Origin: Fistularia commersonii
Lineage: Eukaryota > Chordata > Actinopteri > Syngnathiformes > Fistulariidae
Direction: 5' to 3'
Assembly: GCA_037954325.1 (NCBI GenBank)
Contig: JBBMNZ010000001.1
Span: forward strand, 22,301,258 to 22,365,257
DNA: 64,000 nt
Shown piece after piece: positions 46,321 to 58,005 of this stretch (its first letter is position 1; the number at the start of each line of letters is the position of its first letter). Made by a program: the position numbers and the translations under genes. The notes under the pieces are model-generated. The model saw only the letters and a program-made list of their open reading frames with translations, had not been told where the DNA came from and made no database searches.

Positions 46321-47019
46321 TCACCCAGCGGCCTTGTGCTTGCCTCCGCAACAGCGACAGGCCTCACCACAGTGGTGGCAGGTGCGCAGAGGCAGGTAGC
46401 AGCACATGCAGGGTGCGATGAAGGATAGCGCCACCAGGGCTAGCCAGCGTAGGCAGAACTGCTCGTCCGACGTATCGCATGAGCAGGGGTCCGAGAAGTC
46501 GCCCTCGGAGTCAGACATGCAGTGGTACAGCATGCTTTCGGCACACAGCATACAGCTGACTTTGTAGATGCACTGCTTTATGGGGTCGGGGGCATCTTGG
46601 CACTGTCCCCGCCAGTTGTCTTCGTGATTGAACATCTCCCGACAGTAGATGCAACGCGAGCGCTCGCCATCCTCTCGCCGTCGTCGGCCCTTCTTAGACT
46701 TGAGCAGAGGGGAGGGCTGCGTCTTGATGGCCGTGTCCTTGCCCAAACTGAGCCCCATACCTGTTCCAATACCCATGCCGGGGCCAGAGTGGGAGTCCCC
46801 ACCGGGGCCGTCCGGGAAGAGGTACTCACACTTCTTACTGCCCAGTTTGTGGAAGGCGGTGGGGAAGTCCAGGTCCTCGCGGTCGGCTTCCTGTTTCCAC
46901 ATGACAGGGTGGCGATAGTCCTCGTAGCGACGGATGAGCACGTCTTTGCGTGGGTTAATGCGAACGACCTCCTCGTCATCCATGTGAAAGCTGACATGGC
47001 GAGTGGTTTTAAAGGACAC
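46321..47019 (-). CDS. spred1: spred1 last exon (KBD and Sprouty domain)
   Basis: 233 codons including stop TGA at 46323-46321. Begins VSFKTTRHVSF and carries VRINPRKDVLIRRYEDYRHP, a Gly-rich insert (GPGGDSHSGPGMGIGTGMG), the basic run KSKKGRRRREDGERSRC, and the Cys-rich SPR domain (CIYCREMFNHEDNWRGQC, CSCDTSDEQFCLRWLALVAL, ending CCGGKHKAAG) that anchors the protein at membranes through palmitoylation (family knowledge). Confidence 0.97.
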   Translation of the reverse strand: MSFKTTRHVSFHMDDEEVVRINPRKDVLIRRYEDYRHPVMWKQEADREDLDFPTAFHKLGSKKCEYLFPDGPGGDSHSGPGMGIGTGMGLSLGKDTAIKTQPSPLLKSKKGRRRREDGERSRCIYCREMFNHEDNWRGQCQDAPDPIKQCIYKVSCMLCAESMLYHCMSDSEGDFSDPCSCDTSDEQFCLRWLALVALSFIAPCMCCYLPLRTCHHCGEACRCCGGKHKAAG

Positions 47020-49154
47020 CTGAGAGAAGATCAAGAAGCGGTGAACGGTGAGTTATCCGAGAGCCAAAGAAATGGCACAGAAACTTTAACACTGTGCTTG
47101 CTTTCTTGCAGGAGAATACGAGTCCAATTCTAGTGAAGGATGTGTTGTGTTGTTGAGGTGCAGACCTGTGGAGGCAAGTAGCGGCGGTTGCCCAAGGGGA
47201 ACTCGTCGAACGGCTGCGCGCGCACGTAGCAGCCCCTGAATGGCTCGTTGGACACAACGTTGTTAAGGGGGGAGAAAGGCTCTTTCATTGGGGTGCAGAT
47301 AGACGGTGGATCATCACATACCTGGTGGAGACATACAATATATCAGCTTTGTGAGACAGTTTTACAGCAAAAGACAGACAAAAAAAGGATTCTCTTTGAG
47401 GATCGAATTACCAAAATAAAAGAGCCTGAGAGTCATCTCTCACCATCCTGTCAAGCTATGTAAGAACACAAGTGGTTTTGTGTGGATCTTCTTGATTTTT
47501 GGTGACCGCGCAATCATTTTTGTTGGATGATTCGGCAGGTAGTTTAAATCTATTTTGGAGATGTTGGTGCTAAATTACGGAAAAAAAAACTTTCAAGAAT
47601 ATAAACGTGAAATGTTTCCAGTGGAAGGAAAAGTTGTCTTTTTTTGTGTAGCTTCCAGGTGGCTAGGGAGAGGGAAGTCTGGGCTTCTCCGCTTAGGTGG
47701 CCACTCCAGCGACCCAACCCAGACAAGCAGTAGAAATTGGATTGGGGATTGAATGTACAATAACAAGGGCGGGGGGGAATTAAACATGGCATTGAAACAT
47801 GGAGGAGGATATATGGTCTACATGTGTTCCAGGCGCAGCCACCAGGGGGCATCTTGCACCCATACTTGTCTGATTGACTAAAAGCCAAAGGAGATCTCTA
47901 CAGGCCCTTCTGGTGAGAAAAGAGAATTCCCATCAGCCTTTGCATGTGTTCCCACCACAAACAGTTCGACACATGTATAATCTAAAAACGTGGATCCCAA
48001 AAAAAGAACGATGTGAAAAATAAAAATAAAAAAATGAGAGAATTATCCGAAACGGAGCAAGACGACATTCTTGCAAGCCTGTGTCAGTCAAGAAGGAAGA
48101 TCACCGCTCACATCAGTAAAGGTCTATAAATAACATCCTGTGAAAATCACAAACAGCAGCAACAGCAGGTTATTTATATGCTGAATTGATATTTCCACAT
48201 GGCCACAGATATAAAACAACATCTCTGAAAGAAAATTCCGTGCTCATCGCTGCAGGAGTGATGGGCATTTCATGATTCATACATGCAGAGGTGAGGAGAG
48301 ACGGGGGAGGATAGTCTGTTATTACATCAAGAGCTCTGTAATGACATTTTGGATCAAAATTTATGTCAGCACGAACCAATCCCGGCTTGCTCACGCATGA
48401 AACATTACATCACATAGAATGAAAACATGACAAAACCACGCGTGCAAATGTTGTTACTGTGCGAGTTACGAATCGTTTCGACTGGTGCAATTATAGTTAT
48501 CGAATGTACTGCTCTCTTGAAATCGCAACCAGAAGAGGAAAAATGTCAATACACGCGGTCACCTCCACACAAGTTTCATCCTAATCCAACCGCACTTGAG
48601 CCTTGTTCACACTGGCTAGCTGTTCCTCTTTCCCACACACACCCCGACCTCATCAAGGCAGGGTTAGTCCGCTCTTCTTCTCCCACCCTCTCTCTCTCTA
48701 TGCATTGCGTGTGGAGGAGGCTGCTGGCTCTGGTTAGTCAGTGCCGTGTGTAAAGTAGCCCACGCCAGTGCTTTAACACACAGCGGAAATCTGGTTTGCT
48801 CCCAGCTGCTGCTACAGTAATTACTGTCCTGTGGTTGCTAAGAGATGCTTCCTTTGACTTCTCTCCCCCCTCTTACCCTCCTCCCCCCACCTCTACGGTC
48901 TCCTGCACTTGCCCCCCTAGACTGCTAACACATGGTGCATCTGTGTGTGTCCGTGTGTGTGCGCGCACGCACACTCCTTCATTCCTGGCTCCAAACATAC
49001 CAAGATGTGTAACACACATCCCATGGAGTCTGCAGGGGACTGTGAGGAAGAGGAGACAGTGTAGCGAGAGAGAGAGAGAGAGAGGGAGAGAGAGAGCCGG
49101 GAGGAATAATAGAACAGGAAAAATTAGTTTGTGTTGTATTCATGTGAGTAAAAC

Positions 49155-49235
<81 letters not shown>

Positions 49236-52200
49236 CCAAAGAGTCTGCTGAGGGAATGTCATAAACCAGCTCCAGCTGGAGAAATGCAGAGCATAACTTA
49301 AAAAGCCAGATGACAGCTGTGTGTGTATGTGAGAGAAAGACAGAAAGGAGCAAGGGGTGGTGAAGTAGCAGCGGTGGGGGTGGGGGTGGGGGGTGTTGAA
49401 GGTGGGGAGGTGGGGGGTCAAAATGGGAAACAGACTTGGGTTTCCTTTTAAATCGCTCGCCTAAGCCCCGGCATTCAAAGGCATGCGTGGGGGCCAATCT
49501 GGAGCTGATCTGACCCTAGAGATGAGGCTGGGCAAGGGAGGAGAGGAGGGGAGGCACAGAGGGGGGTGGGAGCCAGGGGCAACCTGGCCCCACACCAACA
49601 TCAAGGATTCATGCACTTCCGCCCTCAAAGGCACAGGGGCTCCGGACAGGGAGGACCAGCGTCTGCCCACATATTGAAAATCTGCCCGGCATAGTCGGAG
49701 CTTAACTGTGAAATTTCTTCATCAGTGATGAGGAAGAAAGTCGACCATGAGAATCATGAACAAGGAAGGGTTGAGTTCAGGATGTTTTGTCAAAACAAAC
49801 AAGTAGAGCCAAGTTGAGAAATTTTAAGAAGCTGTGAAGATTGATACCATTCTCATAGCCAAGAATGAGGTTCTAAAACTATGGTGAAATTTTGTCTCAA
49901 CTTAAGTTCATCTTTTTTTTTTTTTTTAATTATTTTGTGTAATTGTCGAGTTGCCAGGAAATGTTTCATACTTCTTGCAACTAAGAGCTTAAAGGTTTCA
50001 CGGTTCTAAGCTAGCCATGTCTTAGCTTTGCATACTGAAACCGTGCGCAGCTTCATCCATCTGCCTACAACATTTGTTAAGATCCACGGTTAACACACGT
50101 TTTTTTGATCTACGCATGAAAATGTGCAAAAGCCATTTTTGCATTGCAGTAATCCAAACGTTATCAGATTAGAAATGGCCCGACATACTGCAAGAAATGG
50201 TAAATGCTGTAGATTTGTGTGGATGAGTGCTTGATAGGCATTGGACAGGCCTGGCTAGCTTGGTCACTCTCTACAAAGCAGAGCTTACAATCCACTGATT
50301 CTATTTTCCTTTTTACTGAGAGGATATGAGCGGAATCAATTTTATCATCCAACTCTCGGCAAGAAAGTAGAATAAATCAAAGGAGCAACCCTAAAAAATA
50401 GAAGTACTCTGTTTGAGGCACTCCCCATTCTGTCTAAAAAGGTGCATTATGGAGCATTATCAGGCCACACCAAACAAGTCTGAGAGTTTCTGCTCCATGT
50501 GTAAGGCCGTAATAGTCAACTAGCCAACAAAACCTCTGTGTACTAAACTGATAAGAGACAACTTCCTGCCAGTGCTAAATTAGATGCAGATGTTTGTTTT
50601 TTTCTTTTTTTTACAATTTTTTTCTTTTGCGGAATGAGGGGGGGGGCATGTGGAGATATCACATATTTGGCATTGGGTCATTACAGCTGAGAAGGGTGTT
50701 GTGCAACCGCATTTTTTTCGGGGGTGAAAAATGTTGCATGTGTATGTAGTGTATGTGTCCTGTGTCTGAGTGAGAGGAAGAATGTGGTTTGCTCGTGAAG
50801 GGCATATAAGTGGGTGCTGAACCTCAGTGGACAGGATGTGGGTGGAGAGGACAGTCTTGAATGCATGTACATTCTCTCACACACACACACGCACGCACGC
50901 ACACTGCAAACCTCCTCTCACAAATACATTAGTCAAATTCATGCGACAGCACAAGGTTACCATGAATTCCAGTGAGCAGATAAAGATATGACTGAACATA
51001 CATAACTTCATTTGCTTAGGAAGTGGAAGTAGTTCATAGATGAAGCCACAGCTTTCCCAGACATGTGTGTCTCCACAGAGAAATGGAGATGCGAACAGTG
51101 ATATTAATGAATTCCTCACAAGCCAGCATCCTCGCAGAGCCCAGGCACAAACAGCAAACAAGTACAAAGAACAGTGTGACTTTATGATGGCGCTAAACAC
51201 AGCACAGCCAACGTTGAACCCTGTGCTGTGGTAGTATTTGCTATTTTTCTGGCTGCGGCACTTGCTCCTGGTTCACTTTTCTTTCTGTGTAGCCCAGGTC
51301 TCCGACCGCAACATTCGGATGCCAAATCACCATGGTGACACCCTCAGTGGCTCACTCGCTGAACCTTGTGAACACCCCGTTCTATCCCCCTCCCGCTGCA
51401 CCCCCCTTGGCTGCTTAGCAACAGCGGTGCCATTGGATTTCCTGTATGTTCAGACTGATCCCTTAAAGAGGAACTTCGCCACAGGAACAGGAACACAGCG
51501 CCCTCCTTCACTGCTCATTCAGAGTGACAGATACTCAGTGAGGTCAAAACTTGAGATGAGTCTGTGGCAAACACTGTGAACTTTGGTGCAAGTGCAAAGC
51601 AATAAATACTTAAATACCTCACCACTCAAAAATTGGGGTTTGCTCTTGTTTGATGTTCAACCTTCCTAGCTTCACTAACTAACTTGAAAATTACTCTGCA
51701 TAAATCTTTCCAGACATATAGACACACAAGCATCACATTTGATGATGAACATGATCGGGTATACATCGTGCACAAATGGACTATAAATTGATTTGTATCA
51801 TAAAAGAAGGAAACCAACAAATTTGATCCTTGAAATTAACAGCAATTGCACAAGTATACTCAAAACAAAGCACTGCTTTTAGGGATTGTCCTGAGAGATA
51901 CGAAAAAATTTTACATCAGGAAGAGTCACAGTTTGATTAGTTTATGTGGATCAAATTCACTGCCGAAATACTTGTATTAATCTTACTGGGGAAGCTCCAC
52001 GGAATATGGCGGATGTGAAAATAAAATGTTACAAAATGTATAAAGCATTATCATTTAAATGTATCCCTTTAACAAAAAGCTGTAATAAAATCAAACAAAT
52101 ATCTGACAGTTATAGCAGTTATAGTGAATTTGTTGGCAAACCTACTTCCACCCTCCACTGCCCTCTCTTCTAATGTGGTATGTCTCATAGCACCTCGCTG

Positions 52201-55118
52201 GAGAAAGGGAGCCACTTACTGCTTACCATAGTTAACTAGTTCCTAATGTCCTATTAACATGAGAGGATTATATAAACAATCTATTGCAAACACAAGCAAA
52301 TTTGGATGAAAATTCAACTGCAAATTGCAGACAATAGAACTGAGCGAAAAAGTCAAGTACTTTTTGTTTGACTGCATTACTTTATGCAGCAATTTCTTGA
52401 TGTCAGCTACAACGGTAGCATATAGAAGAACCGCCTCTCCCCAGGCTCTGTCTTTTCACCTACTTTGCAATCAGAAGTAGAACAGGTGACTGCAGCGAGG
52501 CTGATATCTAAAACAAATGAACATGGGCGTGTAGACTTGAACTATATACCTGCTGCCTGTTCCCTGCCAAAGAACATTGCATTCCTGATCACACAGTACG
52601 ATGGTTAAACAAAAGCCACAAGGCAGAATTAGGACTTGAATGCACACAGTCCTTAGCACGCATCTCAGCAGAGCTCAGTCATTCAACCGGACGCTTTGTA
52701 AAACATAGGACACTCAGTTTACAGCGGCATAAACAAAGCACTTTCTCCAACTGTCATTATACAACTGCATCCTTTGGCAGCCATGATAATATCAGCATGA
52801 AGTGTGACAAGGCAACAGCTATCAAGGTGGAATGATGGACACAGCTAAGCCTGCTTAAGCACATTTGCCAGCCAACACCTAGCTTAACCTCGTGGACTGG
52901 CTGGAACTGGTTAAACACCTGTAAATCACTAAGGACAACTGTCAGAAATCAAAGGCAGGTGCCAGTCGAGGCTCCAACATGCAACTGGGGTTCTTGCTGT
53001 AACCTGCCTCATCGTAGGCCGGGTTAAAGCTGAGTGATTGACACGGTTTCATAACAGAACACTGGCAAGAGTGCACATTACATGTATAAAAATGATCACT
53101 GTGTCACTGAGATTCTTGCTTAATTTGATTTTACAGAACATTACCCCTAGTCTAGCCGATACTGGAGTTTTGCAGTAAAAAAAAATTAACAAAACATCAG
53201 CTGATATTCTGGGCACGTCAAGTAAATAAGTAATGTCAGCAAAATGTATTTGAAATTACCAGTATTTGAAGTACCAGTTCTCATTATGCAAAGTGTAGCG
53301 TTAAGATGTTTATTAAACATATATATTTCTGACCTCGCTCACTTTCATGCAGCATTTAAATGTTGTCGTCCTTGAAAGAGTTAATTTCACCACATGACAT
53401 TGTTAAATAGTCTGTGACAACCAGCTGCTCAGGGCCATATTTAATAGCACAGAGATGTCTGTTAAATGGTGGTAAGACATTGATTTAAAGATCCTCCAAA
53501 TGATAATTTCCCTCTGACTGGAAATGAATATCAGTAAGACCAACAATGGACTTAGGGCCCAAATAATGCATGTATTTTTTTAAATTAAAATTTTCATATA
53601 GAAGATAGATTTTGGCTCAAAATGCAGCTTAAGAAAACAACAAAGTGCTGTCAGTTCTCTCAAGTCCATGTCAGTGTTAGAAATCCATGGCACTGCTCTC
53701 ATAACATACATTCAACCAAGTATCAATGTACAGAACATGTTAGAGGTCCAGGTGTCACGTTTTTTAAGCCAACACCCTCTGTGTATCTGTCAAACACCCA
53801 AATTGGGAAACAAAATTCACTAACCAAAATATCCATGTGGCTCTAGAAATTCCTACCAAATGTGAATGCGTGAAAATGCTAAATGCATCAGCAACCGAAT
53901 GAGTCACTCACTGGTAGTCCATCGTCAGGGGTGTCACCTTCCCCAAATGACCGGCAGCCTGTAAGAGAAGAAGAAACAGGAAAGAAAAACATTATCATGC
54001 TGAGGTGGTTATATTAAATGCCTTAACCTTGTCACTAAAATACTGCTGTACCTATAATCCTTTCCCAAACATACAGTTCGGAGGCAGCGTTATATCACAC
54101 TTCCCGATCAATGATACAATGTAAGTAGTGAGATCATGTTCAGTCTTGTTATATATTATTCAGCTTGAATACTCGTATAATTAAGCCATCACCAGTGTGG
54201 GAAACCTCTTGGTTAAAAAAATGAAATACAAGTAGTTAACATGAGATGTCTTTTAAACCTTTTTTCAGGATAGTGAACAAATTCATTTCAAATAACAGAC
54301 TCCTTATTAAGCAAGTTTAAACCAGCAGATGTAAAACACTGGTTCTTGTAGGATGAGAAAAGGCGAGACTTCTTCTTTCCCTGACTGCCGCCAAACGGGG
54401 AAATGAAAGCTGCTTTGTGTCAGTAGGGCACACAGAAGTTAATGAAATATGCATGCCTTGAATAATGTAACCTCGACCTTCGCTAAAACGCCATGTGCCA
54501 TTTCCGCATCCAAAACACCTCATCTGCAGATGCTGGGGTCAGGGGTCATGTTTCAGTTATCAGGGTGACCATGTTACAGCTTTTCATTACTCAGGAATGA
54601 AACAACCACTGTGGATGATGTAAACCAGTGCTGGCAAAAAGACCCCACTAATGTCATGGGCATGTTTTATACAAGATAAAGGTCTTATTTAAACCCTCAT
54701 TCTCACATTGAACAGCAATGTTCATTCATATATTTATACTAATGCAAGGCAATGTCACTCTCAATGAAAAAAAAAAATACAGTAAGAACGTCAGTGGTCT
54801 ACATTCATGTTTTTCATTGAATCAAAAGTACAGCAAGCAGAATCAGGGAAACACACGTCACATACTGCGCCAACCGGTTCCATTTCTGCATTCCTACAAA
54901 CTAGGCGGTGTGATCGAACTTTAACGTCTTCTGGTTTCCTCTCCTGTCATGATCACAGATATAATGAGAACTCCTGAGTCAGCCAGACTGCTTTCTGTTA
55001 GGAAATACAGCGATACATGGCCTTGATGTCTTCGCCACGAAGAGGACAGAAGGGTTTCTGTGCACTTGTGTTAGACACAGTCTGACCATCAGTCAGTCTT
55101 TGAATCAAATGGAGGAAG

Positions 55119-55174
<56 letters not shown>

Positions 55175-57793
55175 ACGCATTTTTCCACTACAGGGAGAAA
55201 AAGGCTTTCTGCAGCATGTTGGGCCACAAAGCTGCCTGAGCCATGTGCCCACTGTTACCATGGCAACAGAGGACTGCGAGACTGATACACACGTGCACAA
55301 ACATACACACAGGCAAAACATATTCTCTCGCTCTTTATCTATCTCTCCATCTCTCACTACCCCCCCCCCCCCCCAACATACACACATTCATGCAGCAGTC
55401 CAGCAGCAGAACGATGCATGAAGAATACAGAAGAACCTGTCTGTCTGTGTTGAGGGGAGGTATTACACAACACTGACAATACAGAAGATACCAGGAGAGC
55501 GAGGAGAACAGAGGGAGGAGGACAGCATGGGTGGCAGAGGAGACAGAGAAGTGCAAGCACTGGGGTGTTGAAACTCACCGTCACCTGATGTAATTGGCAT
55601 TCACGGAGTTGAGCTACTCACCAGAGCACTGACACGAAAGATGTTTTTTGTTTTTTTTAAAACTGGTGGGCATGTTTTGTTAACTCGGGATGCCACTAGG
55701 GTTTTGGAGGTTTTGACATTTGAAAATATGGCGATGAACATTCTGAAGGTTGAAGATTATTTTGTGAGATTTTGAGTATCAGGACACAATAAGAGGGGTT
55801 TTGTTTTACCTGAAATACATGAAAGGACAGAAAACCTTGTGAAAATAGCTGGAAACCGGAGAGCGTAAACTTGAAGACTGTATTAACGTATAAAAAAATG
55901 TAATTGCAGTTTAGAGAAACATGACGCTTGATATTATCAGAAAAGTTATTTAATACAAAAAATATAAATCTCTTTCATGGATAAAAGAAATAAAACAAAA
56001 GCATAATGTCAAAATCTCTTCTTCTATTTTTTTTCTAGCTTTAAGTACATTAAAGTACATTTAATTAGCAAATGTCTTGAAAAAGTTTCAGCAATCCTAA
56101 ACCATCCTATGGACCTAAGAATACAACTTTAAACTGCTCTGTGTTTACTATTGGACATCTGGTGGCCTTTTTATATGTACCTGAAGTGCTTGGATTGATT
56201 TTGTGAAATGATATCTAATGCCAATGTCAACGTTAGTGTAGCCTGTTGACAAAAAGGATAGCCAGGGTATGTTGAACTTGTTGGGTAGAACAGGGACTGA
56301 GAGGAAATGGACCATTGCATTGTGACGTTTTGTTAAAAAAAAAAAAAAAAAAATCAGTTGACAAAATTTTTTTAATTATCCATTTGAAATTGAATTTCAA
56401 CATAATTTGCAAAAGCCACTTCGCCACAAAGATTGCCTTTTGCCCAGACTCCATGTGGACTTATAACCAGGAAGTTCAAATCCAAGATAAACGACTATGA
56501 GCAAGACGCTCCTGATGCCCAGCAGTGATAAGCCTTTATGATATATTCTGCTGCACCTCCTTGATGCTCCCCAGGGTTTCCAGGTCTAGAGAGTAAAGGA
56601 GATTATAGCTCCCTAGCCAGTCGGACACCCTCTTGTGTAACATGGAGCTTTTGAGAGGGACTGCTGAGCTGGCAATTCTGTTACTAATTGGATGACTTTG
56701 CAACCTCTAGCACTGAACTAAAAAATAATGCTTATCAAGACCCAAAGCTGCAAAGTCAACTCAGACTCAACTCTACATGAATGTAATGTCCTGTTTAGCA
56801 TTAAAAGTCTTCCAAGTCTTTACCGGATGATGTGTAATTGGTTAACTTGGGTTATCAAACAAATGCTTTTCATCTTTCGCAGCTGATACTATGTCGTCCA
56901 TTACAAACATAACGCGAGCTAACATGGATAGAGGTTGGTGATGGGTCTCACCAGAATGCAATCTATCTATAACACACCAATATAACATTGCAAATTTTGC
57001 AACTTGTTTTCTAATTTCCACCAAATCTAGTGGTAAATTGACACCAAACATCTAAAAACAACGCTGACTTCTGATGTCATGAAAAAGAAATGTTTGCTCC
57101 CCAGCACCATAAGTTTAAAAACAAGTACTTAATTGTATCTGAGTTGAAGTAAGGCTGATTTCTTTTTTGATGGATCATTCCAACCATAATGTTTCCATCA
57201 TCCAGTCATTATATCACGTCTGTAAAACCTTTTGCACACCAGATGCACACTCTGTGATTCCTCTCTCTTTGTGGACTAAGAAGGCCCTCTGACAAGACAG
57301 TGTAATAAAAGCAGTGGACTTCATTTCTCAGCCAGGTAAAGAGTTAAAAAAAAAAGACTACTTAATGGTTTCCAAACAAATGTGCGGGGTATAAAATATG
57401 CAGGGCTCTACCTACCTTATATTGATAAAGGGAGAGAAGTGGGAAAAAAAGAGAACTATAGTCTGCACTGATTTTAAGATACAAGAACAATAGCGGATGC
57501 TGGTTGCTTGATGTCTAAGTTCCACTGACTCGATCATGACTGCTACCTGGTCTTACCTGTTCTGAGCTTGAAACGAACCAACACCCACCCACACCCACAA
57601 AGCAACGAATATAGGTTTGCCCACCTTGGATGATGTCCTCGATGGCTCTGCGTATGCCCCGATCGAAGGCACGAGCATCAGCGGGGCTCTGGAAGGTCAG
57701 TCCAAACTTCTTGTCATTGATCCTCCAGTGGTGGAAAATGGGAGTGACCTTGTTGTAAACAAGGCTTTTCTGCAGAACACATTCCAACACCAC
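46321..57793 (-). CDS. spred1: spred1 (sprouty-related EVH1 protein 1), four 3' coding exons
   Basis: Membrane-associated inhibitor of Ras-ERK signalling; its EVH1 domain binds neurofibromin (established for human SPRED1). Minus-strand exons: 57793-57625, 53958-53912, 47321-47166, 47019-46321; phases agree, 356 residues to the stop. They hold the C-terminal half of EVH1 (VVLECVLQK, YNKVTPIFHHW, KFGLTFQSPADARAFDRGIR), a variable linker, the Kit-binding-type block (RHVSFHMDDEEVVRINPR, LIRRYEDYRHPVMW) and the Cys-rich Sprouty domain ending KHKAAG. RRYEDYRHP and the KHKAAG end (SPRED2 ends KHKAAA) favour spred1. Exons for the N-terminal ~70 residues were not found in 57.8-64 kb and are probably beyond the right edge. 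Confidence 0.93.
47166..47321 (-). CDS. spred1: spred1 linker exon
   Basis: Exactly 52 codons, VCDDPPSIC...NRRYLPPQ, phase 0 at both ends, acceptor CTCCACCAG and donor GTCTGC. The block SNEPFRG...RAQPFDEF corresponds to human SEPYRS...RPSPFEDL. Confidence 0.88.
47322..53911. other. spred1 intron
   Basis: Holds the (GA)n tract listed separately, several purine-rich low-complexity stretches at 49.3-49.6 kb and a short (CA)n at about 50880-50892. No exon or intact mobile element recognised. Confidence 0.55.
49154..49234. repeat. (AG)n microsatellite
   Basis: About 80 bp of AG units with one C interruption; a smaller AG tract lies at about 49066-49097. The combined region is a polypurine run on the plus strand, able in principle to form triplex DNA. 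Confidence 0.9.
53912..53958 (-). CDS. spred1: spred1 small linker exon
   Basis: 47-base exon, CRSFGEGDTPDDGLP, acceptor TCTTACAG and donor GTGAGT. Found by phase: it is the only segment between the EVH1 exon and 47.3 kb that takes phase 1 in and phase 0 out with both signals good. The sequence itself is not conserved with human, though the acidic character is similar. Confidence 0.75.
55119..55172. repeat. (GT)n microsatellite
   Basis: About 27 GT units with one TA variant at the start. Confidence 0.92.
55360..55374. repeat. Poly-C homopolymer
   Basis: Uninterrupted C run of about 15; possible sequencing-length error. Confidence 0.8.
57625..57793 (-). CDS. spred1: spred1 EVH1-domain exon
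   Basis: 169 bases, phase 0 in and phase 1 out. Encodes VVLEC...NKVTPIFHHWRINDKKFG, then LTFQSPADARAFDRGIRRAI and EDIIQG, nearly identical to human SPRED1 over the second half of EVH1. Acceptor TTGTCAG at 57794; donor GTGGGC after 57625. A 152-bp GT/AC repeat begins 60 bp upstream of the acceptor. Confidence 0.95.
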
Positions 57794-57851
57794 CTGACAA
57801 CACACATGCACATGGATGAGATTTTATAAAAAGGTATACAAATAGTGTGAT

Positions 57852-58005
<154 letters not shown>

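Larger units (their letters stand above)
53959..57624. other. spred1 intron
   Basis: Contains a (GT)n tract (55119-55172) and a C15 run (55360-55374). Otherwise AT-rich with no recognised exon. Confidence 0.55.

Noticed and set aside
46522..47133. 203-codon plus-strand open frame
   Set aside because: Antisense to the spred1 last exon, whose homology to SPRED1 is unambiguous.
48796..49497. Open frames with Ser/Leu or Arg/Glu repeats
   Set aside because: Translations of the (AG)n tract and neighbouring purine-rich sequence.
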